Source: Collinsella sp. AF20-14LB
Lineage (GTDB): Bacteria; Actinomycetota; Coriobacteriia; Coriobacteriales; Coriobacteriaceae
Direction: 5' to 3'
NCBI RefSeq assembly: GCF_003459505.1
Contig: NZ_QRWD01000010.1
Coordinates: 27,872-91,871, forward strand
Length of the DNA stretch: 64,000 nt
Both the position numbers and the translations under genes were made by a program. The notes below the pieces were generated by a model that was not told the DNA's origin, made no database searches, and worked only from the letters and a program-made list of their open reading frames with translations. Shown here piece after piece: positions 58,980 to 64,000 of this stretch. Numbering within the stretch: the stretch's first letter is position 1; each line of letters opens with the position of its first letter.

Positions 58980-60608
58980 ATGGAGAAGGCTGATGTAGTA
59001 ATCAAGAGCAATGCCGTTTTTACCGGCGATGGGATCGAACCGTTTAAGGGCGGCGTTGCCGTGCGTGGCGATAAGATCGTTGCCTGCGGTGACGATGCCC
59101 ACTTGGCGCCGTTTATCGGCCCCGATACTGAGGTGCGCGACTTTGGCGACCAGCTCGTTATGCCTGGCCTGATTGACTCGCACACGCATTTTGCTCAGGG
59201 TGCGTTTATGACCGACCCCGATTTTGCCGTCAACCTTATCGATTGCACCAGTTTTGAGATGGCGATGGAGCGTGTTGTAGCGTTTGCGAACGCCCATCCC
59301 GATAATGAGTGGATTCTGGGCTGCCAAATCATTCAGTTCCAGTGGGATATCCCCGAGATGCCCACGGCCGCGATGATCGATGAATACATCTCCGACCGCC
59401 CGGTCTTCCTGCAGCAGGTTGACCTGCATACCTTTAGCGCCAATACCTGTGCCATCAACAAGGTGGGAGTGACTTCGCAGACGCCCGATCCCGCAGGCGG
59501 CAAGATCCTTAAGGATGCCGACGGCAACCTGACGGGCGTGTTTTCCAACAATGCCGGCTCCTTCTTTATGGATGAGGTCTACGACCCCGCGATGGACGTT
59601 GCGGAAGCTTCGTTTACCAAGACGGCAAAGCGCGCTAACAGCTTTGGCATCACCACTGTCGGCATGGTCAATCCTACGTTTGTGAGCATGGAAAACCCGT
59701 ATGCAGTGCTTGCGGATCTTAATGCCAAGGACGAATTGCCGCTGCGCGTCTTTTTGTACACCGATCTGTTTGAGAACGAGAGCATGACGCTCGATCAAAT
59801 CAAGGCCAAGTACAACTTCCCTGGCACGCAGGTCGAGTGGCACGGCTTTAAGCAGTTTCTTGATGGCGTGTGCTCCGACCACACCGCTTGGATGCTTGAA
59901 CCCTATTCCAACGCGCCCGATACCTGCGGTGAGCCCGCGGAGGATCCAGAGCGCATCCGTGCCGCCATTGTCAGGGCGCAGGAATGGGGCGTTGACACGC
60001 GCGTCCATACGATCGGCGATCGCTCGGTGCGTTTTGTGCTCGATTGCTTTGAGGAGGGCGAGCGCTTGCATGGTAAGCGGGGTTGCCGCCACTCCATGGA
60101 GCACAACGAGACGGTTCAGCCCGAGGATCTGCCGCGCTACGCAGAGCTTGGTATATGCCCCGGCATGCAACCGTGGCACATGCTGCTCGATATGGCTGAC
60201 CTTGCCAAGGACGATGCCGTGGGCCCCGAGCGTGCTGCGCTTTCGTGGCCCCTGCATAGCCTGCTTGCCAGCGGTGCCGTGGTGCACCTGGGCAGTGACT
60301 TCCCCGTTGTGGGCTTGGAGCCCATGGAGGAGGTGTACGGCGCGGTCTTCCGCATGCTCGAGGACGGCTCCAACCCAGAAGGGTGGTTCCCGCAGGAGCG
60401 CATCACCATGGCCGAGGCCCTGCGCGCCTACACCTACGGCAGCGCCTACGCCATGCATGCCGAGGATCGCATCGGTACGCTCGCATGCGGCAAACAGGCT
60501 GATATCTGTGTGCTCGACCGTAACCTCTTTGACTGCGAACCGGCTGAGGTCCTCGAGGCCACGGCGTCTCTCACGATGATTGCCGGCAAGGTGGTCTACG
60601 AGGCCTAG
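58980..60608 (+). CDS. YtcJ-like metal-dependent amidohydrolase
   Basis: 542 residues, amidohydrolase superfamily of the YtcJ/AepA group. LVMPGLIDSHTHFAQGA (about 57-73) gives the first metal His-x-His. The barrel continues with RVHTIGDRSVRFVLDCF (about 340), RHSMEHNETVQPED (about 370) and the metal Asp in HLGSDFPVVGLEP (about 438). The N- and C-terminal beta parts close as usual. Such enzymes hydrolyse exo-amides and N-acyl bonds; true substrate unknown. The ATG at 58980 follows GAGGAGG; the longer frame is not supported. A MATE exporter gene follows. Confidence 0.85.
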   Translation: MEKADVVIKSNAVFTGDGIEPFKGGVAVRGDKIVACGDDAHLAPFIGPDTEVRDFGDQLVMPGLIDSHTHFAQGAFMTDPDFAVNLIDCTSFEMAMERVVAFANAHPDNEWILGCQIIQFQWDIPEMPTAAMIDEYISDRPVFLQQVDLHTFSANTCAINKVGVTSQTPDPAGGKILKDADGNLTGVFSNNAGSFFMDEVYDPAMDVAEASFTKTAKRANSFGITTVGMVNPTFVSMENPYAVLADLNAKDELPLRVFLYTDLFENESMTLDQIKAKYNFPGTQVEWHGFKQFLDGVCSDHTAWMLEPYSNAPDTCGEPAEDPERIRAAIVRAQEWGVDTRVHTIGDRSVRFVLDCFEEGERLHGKRGCRHSMEHNETVQPEDLPRYAELGICPGMQPWHMLLDMADLAKDDAVGPERAALSWPLHSLLASGAVVHLGSDFPVVGLEPMEEVYGAVFRMLEDGSNPEGWFPQERITMAEALRAYTYGSAYAMHAEDRIGTLACGKQADICVLDRNLFDCEPAEVLEATASLTMIAGKVVYEA

Positions 60609-60704
60609 CGGGGCTGCTGCATCGCTGGGCGGTGCCGCAGCCTGTGCGTGCCGCCCATCCATTCATGCATCCATTCATCAATCTCTCATGGAAAGGGGAG
60701 AACA

Positions 60705-62081
60705 ATGGCAGAAGAAACGACCGCCGCTGTTGAGGAGGAGCGTGAGCTTGCCTCGCAGCCGATTCCCGGCCTGGTGCGCAAGTACACCATCATCACCGGC
60801 CAGGGTATGCTCGCCCAGATTATCATGGTGGTCCTTGAGGGCCTCGTGATGGGTTGGGGCCTGGGTGCACACGGCCTGGCCTGTGTTTCGATCATCATGT
60901 CGGTCGAGTACATTAACCTGGCCTTTGGCAACCTGTTTGGCACCGGCGTGCCCGCCGTGGTGGGCAACCTTTTGGGTGCCGGCGACATTAAGGGCGCCAG
61001 CAAGGCGTTTAGCCAGGGTTTTTGGCTTACCACGATTGTGAGTGTGCTGCTTGCTGTGGTGATGGCTGTGTTTACCGAGCCCATCTGCGCATTCTTCGGC
61101 GCCACGCCCGACATCATGGCCGATACCGTTGCCGGCGTGCGCACCTTCTCCGTGCTGCTGCCGCTCACGGTCATTGGTCAGATGGTCACCGCCGTCATGC
61201 GTGTGGACGAGAAGGTTCAGATCCAGGCCAACCTCATGACCGTGTCTGCCATCGTCGCTATCTGCTGGCTTGCGCTTTCCACGTTTGTGCTCAAGCTTGG
61301 CGTTATGGGAGCTGGTGTGTACTACGGTCTTTCCATCGGTATCTGGGCCATCGGTATCTTCTGGTTCATCGGCGGTAAGAAGTCGCAGCTCCAGATCAGC
61401 GCCGCCGACCTCAAACTCGACATGGCCATCTGCGGCCAGATCATCAAGATTGGTTTCCCGTTCTTTTTGGTGCAAGCTGCCACGTTCATCTTCAACACCG
61501 TTGCCAACTCGTTGCTTGGCCAGCTCGGCGGCGACATGGGTTCGCTCTACATCGCGGCCTTTGGTGTGATCAACGGCTACATCCTCTACATTACCATGAT
61601 GGTCGCCCAGTGCTTCTCGTACGGCCTGCAGCCCATTGCCGCCTTCAACGCCGGCGCCAAGGCGTGGGCGCGCCTCAAGGAAACGCTCTCCTGCACGCTT
61701 AAGTACCAGGTCGTGACGCTTGCTGCGGTGTCTGCTGTGCTATGGGTGGCCGCAACGCCGGTCTGCGCCTTTTTTGCTGGTAGCGATCCGGCGCTCGTCG
61801 AGGTTGCCGCCAACGCCACGCGCATCGTTATCCTGGCCGTGGCCCTGGGCTATCTTGCCATGACCATGTCGATGTACTTCCAGGCGGTTGAGAAGGTGGG
61901 TATCGCCACGTTCACCGGTCTGCTCCGCTACGTGATCTGCTCCGTGCCGCTTATGTACCTGCTTGGCAACATGATGGGCGTTCAGGGTGTCTGGTTTGCC
62001 TTGGTGGCGGCTGACGCCATCACTGGTCTTATCTCCATCGCCCTCGCCGTCCGCGAATCCAAGCGACTTGCCACGCTCTAG
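60705..62081 (+). CDS. MATE-family efflux transporter
   Basis: 458 residues, twelve membrane segments in two six-segment halves, MATE family of Na+- or H+-driven multidrug exporters. N-half: LAQIIMVVLEGLVMGWGLG (about 32) and GNLFGTGVPAVVGNLLGAGD (about 74-93). C-half: VAQCFSYGLQPIAAFNAGAK (about 303) with the usual GxxPxxxxNxGA pattern. The start at 60705 has AAAGGGG 7 bases upstream. It is next to the amidohydrolase and may export its product or substrate (inference). Confidence 0.88.
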   Translation: MAEETTAAVEEERELASQPIPGLVRKYTIITGQGMLAQIIMVVLEGLVMGWGLGAHGLACVSIIMSVEYINLAFGNLFGTGVPAVVGNLLGAGDIKGASKAFSQGFWLTTIVSVLLAVVMAVFTEPICAFFGATPDIMADTVAGVRTFSVLLPLTVIGQMVTAVMRVDEKVQIQANLMTVSAIVAICWLALSTFVLKLGVMGAGVYYGLSIGIWAIGIFWFIGGKKSQLQISAADLKLDMAICGQIIKIGFPFFLVQAATFIFNTVANSLLGQLGGDMGSLYIAAFGVINGYILYITMMVAQCFSYGLQPIAAFNAGAKAWARLKETLSCTLKYQVVTLAAVSAVLWVAATPVCAFFAGSDPALVEVAANATRIVILAVALGYLAMTMSMYFQAVEKVGIATFTGLLRYVICSVPLMYLLGNMMGVQGVWFALVAADAITGLISIALAVRESKRLATL

Positions 62082-62130
62082 ACTCGGACACGGCCGGCCC
62101 GCGATAGTCGAATAAGTCAACTCGCCTGCA

Positions 62131-62177
62131 AGCCACCACAATGGGGACAGTTCCCATTGTGGTGGCTATTGTTATTT
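62131..62177 (+). terminator. Terminator of the amidohydrolase-MATE operon
   Basis: AGCCACCACAATGGG (62131-62145) pairs perfectly with CCCATTGTGGTGGCT (62153-62167), followed by ATTGTTATTT. The GGGGACAG in the loop side matches the design at 40941-40980. Confidence 0.88.
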
Positions 62178-62221
62178 AGGGTCTGAGATTTCGGCTCTAT
62201 AAATAACGTTTTTGAACTGGG

Positions 62222-62313
62222 CTACTAAAAGATTGTGGAAAACACTACTACAAGATTATGGAAAACGCTACTGCAAGACTATGGCAAATGATACTATACG
62301 ATTATGGTAACAG
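62222..62313. repeat. Four tandem repeats with exact 23-bp period upstream of an ATPase gene
   Basis: Units begin at 62222, 62245, 62268 and 62291, with the consensus CTACTACAAGATTATGGAAA plus about three bases. No insertions or deletions are seen; the last unit is the most diverged. The array ends 19 bases before the ATPase ATG. As 23 is not a multiple of 3, it is not coding. Confidence 0.9.
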
Positions 62314-62332
62314 CGTTATAAGGGGCGTTGAT

Positions 62333-63502
62333 ATGGCCGAGTACATTAACAGGGATTTGCATGAGTTGCTCATTCGCATGGCGGGTTGGTTTCCTGTTGT
62401 GTCGTTGACGGGGCCTAGGCAGAGCGGTAAGTCTACGCTGGTTAGGCATGCCTTTCCCGACTATTCCTATGTCACGCTTGAGGACCCCCAAACGAGGCGC
62501 GCGGCCTTGGAGGATCCGGTGAGTTTTATCCGCAACCGAAAGGGCGGACTCATCATCGATGAGGCGCAATACGCCCCGGATTTGTTCTCGATGATTCAGG
62601 TTGTTTCGGATGAGCGGGGAGACGCCGGTCAATACATCCTTACGGGATCGCAAAACTTTTTGATGATGAAAAGCATCGGCCAGTCTCTTGCCGGGCGAGT
62701 CGGGATCTTAAAATTGCTGCCATTTTCGTTTCGAGAAGCGGAGAGGGGCCAGCAGGGGCAGTTGGAAGTGGATTTGTTTGCGCTCGAAGGGGGATACCCT
62801 CGCCTGCGTTCCGCCGGAATGCCGTCCTCGGTTTATTTCCCCAGCTATATTGATACCTATGTTGAGCGCGATGTTGTGGGCTTGCTTGACGTGCGCAATA
62901 AAGCGGAGTTTCATAAGTTACTGTCCATAATTGCCCAGAGCGCCGGTGCTCTCATTAATATATCTTCGCTTTCTCGAGATACGGGTGTGAACGTATCGAC
63001 CATTAAAAGCTGGTTGTCTATCCTGGAGCAGAGCTACCTGACGTTTTCACTGCAGCCTTATTATGCAAATGCCAGGAAACGTTTGACTAAAACGCCCAAG
63101 CTTTATTTTTACGACACGGGGCTGCTCTGCTACTTGCTCAAAATTGGATCACTGGAGCAACTTTTGGAGAGCCCTTATCTGGGGGCAGTTTTCGAAAACC
63201 TCATCGTTTCCGAAACGGCGAAGAGCCATCTCAACGTGGGCGAGAATCCCGAGTTGTATTTCTATAGGGACGACGGCAAGCGAGAAATCGATTTGCTCGA
63301 CTGCACAAACTCAGGGAGTCCCAAGGCTATCGAAATAAAATCATCCAGAACGTATCACGATAAGTACGCCCGCCATTTACAGGCTGTATGCGATGAGATC
63401 GACATTGCAAAAGATGCGCGCTATGTTGTGGCCCGCGTGGATTCAACGTATGAGTCGAAAGACTGTAGCGTGGTCTCGGCGCGTGATTGGCTTTTGCGAT
63501 AA
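62333..63502 (+). CDS. AAA-family ATPase with DUF4143 (second)
   Basis: 389 residues. Walker A SLTGPRQSGKSTLV (about 24-37), Walker B GLIIDEAQYAPD (about 82-93), sensor ILTGSQNFLMM (about 106-116). The C-terminal DUF4143 region has YFYDTGLLCYLL and the nuclease-like segment KREIDLLDCTN then AIEIKSSRTYHD (about 330-350). The start at 62333 has AAGGGG at 8 bases; a longer frame from 62258 would begin within the tandem repeats. Less than half the residues match the ATPase at 23165, so the two are distant paralogues. Function unknown. Confidence 0.88.
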   Translation: MAEYINRDLHELLIRMAGWFPVVSLTGPRQSGKSTLVRHAFPDYSYVTLEDPQTRRAALEDPVSFIRNRKGGLIIDEAQYAPDLFSMIQVVSDERGDAGQYILTGSQNFLMMKSIGQSLAGRVGILKLLPFSFREAERGQQGQLEVDLFALEGGYPRLRSAGMPSSVYFPSYIDTYVERDVVGLLDVRNKAEFHKLLSIIAQSAGALINISSLSRDTGVNVSTIKSWLSILEQSYLTFSLQPYYANARKRLTKTPKLYFYDTGLLCYLLKIGSLEQLLESPYLGAVFENLIVSETAKSHLNVGENPELYFYRDDGKREIDLLDCTNSGSPKAIEIKSSRTYHDKYARHLQAVCDEIDIAKDARYVVARVDSTYESKDCSVVSARDWLLR

Positions 63503-63521
63503 CAAGTTCGGCGTATTAACA

Positions 63522-63811
63522 ACTGCCGCGAAGGGTCCGGATCCCTTTCGCGGCGGTTTTTTGCCGATCCGGTGCGCCTCAGATGCAAGTGAGTAGGCTT
63601 TTTTGGATCTGTCGAGCACACCGCGACAAACGCTAAATAAAACCGCAGGTCAGAGCTGTGGCGTTTTGGAGTGTGCTCGGCCTCCTGCAAAAGGTCTACT
63701 CACTTGGTTTTTCGGCGAGAAGGCCGCCGCAAGGGCAAGTAGCTCCCCTCGCGGCGGTTGGCGTTTTCCCAGATAAAACCTGCCAAAATAAACCTGTCTA
63801 CTCTTTGAGCC
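63522..63811. repeat. Intergenic repeat block D (copy of the 49.6-kb block)
   Basis: Same order as block C: CCGCGAAGGG terminator-like stem (63521-63562), CAAGTGAGTAGGCTTTT (63586-63602) pairing with 63689-63706, nested stem GTCGAGCACAC (63611-63621) with GTGTGCTCGGC, core AATAAAACCGCAGGT (63636-63650), a GC-rich hairpin (63722-63760) and CCCAGATAAAACCTGCC. Differences from C in the stems are mostly G-T or paired changes. Downstream is an ordinary terminator. Confidence 0.8.
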
Positions 63812-63841
63812 AGAGCCGACACTAATTCAAATGGCGAAATC

Positions 63842-63876
63842 AAAGGGCGTTCTCTGCATGGAGGGCGCCCTTTTTT
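63842..63876 (+). terminator. Terminator-like hairpin
   Basis: AAGGGCG-TTCTC pairs with GAG-GG-CGCCCTT (about 63843-63871), followed on the plus strand by TTTTT. It lies past repeat block D and next to the luxR remnant's end. Confidence 0.65.
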
Positions 63877-63952
63877 ATCGCGGGATGTTTTGCGTGGCAG
63901 TCATGAGGCCCAGGCGGTTGCTGACGCCGAGCTTGCGATAGATGGCGTTGAG
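63875..63952 (-). pseudogene. 3' remnant of a LuxR-type regulator gene
   Basis: The minus-strand frame ending in TAA at 63875 gives LNAIYRKLGVSNRLGLMTAT then QNIPR, the last helix of a LuxR HTH (compare KAHLHRIYVKSGVSNRDDL at 58600). Immediately upstream, before 63953, the frame reads nothing LuxR-like: TATAGGACAAAATGTGTGTC begins an unrelated sequence with a GGACA/TGTCC inverted repeat at 63960-63976. Either an insertion sequence has cut the gene or the rest was deleted. The window ends 48 bases on, so this cannot be decided. Confidence 0.7.
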
Positions 63953-64000
63953 GCTTATAGGACAAAATGTGTGTCCCGATAGAACATCCGTTTCCATCCA

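Noticed and set aside
58950-60662. 570-residue minus-strand frame opposite the amidohydrolase gene
   Set aside because: Antisense shadow: the plus strand has the metal-binding motifs and a strong ribosome site, the minus strand neither.
62258-62332. 25-residue N-terminal extension of the second ATPase
   Set aside because: It would be encoded by the 23-bp tandem repeats, whose period is not a multiple of three. The ATG at 62333 has its own ribosome site.

Overview
The window looks like a chromosomal segment of a gut actinobacterium of the class Coriobacteriia, most likely Collinsella or a close relative. This is inferred from the GC-rich coding style, the many small sugar-PTS loci, the membrane-bound LuxR regulators and an agmatine-catabolism block. 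No rRNA gene is present to settle the species. There is one tRNA (Thr, CGT anticodon).

Layout. 0-7 kb: an amino-sugar locus with a GntR/HutC regulator, an AgaS-type sugar-phosphate isomerase/deaminase, NagA, a mutarotase-like protein, a LacC-type kinase and a YhcH protein. A dead 3' fragment of a second nagA lies in front of yhcH. 7-12 kb: two hypothetical proteins, tRNA-Thr, an orphan mannose-class EIIB that has lost its phosphorylatable histidine, galM with a divergent DeoR regulator, and a ParE-type toxin-antitoxin pair. 12-23 kb: a D-lactate-dehydrogenase-like enzyme, a PRD/PTS regulator cut by an in-frame TAG, a MalY-type lyase, and a seven-gene operon of M42 peptidase, EIIA-EIIB-EIIC, M24 peptidase, RDD protein and HPr. 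The regulator and the operon share a 19-bp operator-like palindrome. 23-43 kb: lactose/galactose metabolism by two routes. One is the lactose PTS and tagatose-6-phosphate route (LacE, LacG, LacF, LacA, LacB, LacC and a class II aldolase in place of LacD). The other is the Leloir route (GalT, GalK). Two LacI-type regulators have recognisable operators, and a flavodiiron protein and a second DeoR regulator sit nearby. 43-50 kb: HAD phosphatase, AraC regulator, a Nudix-Vsr fusion protein and a Bce-like ABC exporter. 50-62 kb: agmatine deiminase pathway (putrescine carbamoyltransferase, antiporter, agmatine deiminase, second antiporter) with two membrane LuxR regulators, then an amidohydrolase and a MATE exporter. 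The end of the window carries a DUF4143 ATPase and the 3' remnant of a third LuxR gene.

The most unusual content is intergenic. (1) Each of the two DUF4143-type ATPase genes is preceded by its own array of four tandem repeats with an exact period (34 bp and 23 bp), of unrelated sequence. (2) Long inverted-repeat elements with different arms carry the same A-rich, GCAGGT-centred core between the arms. One pair shows compensatory changes in its arms. (3) A dispersed hairpin with GTAACA/TGTTAC ends occurs four times, three of them in tandem. (4) Three genes survive only as 3' fragments (nagA, deoR, luxR), which points to repeated gene loss or rearrangement.

Functions are assigned from motifs, gene order and family knowledge. 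No database search was possible.
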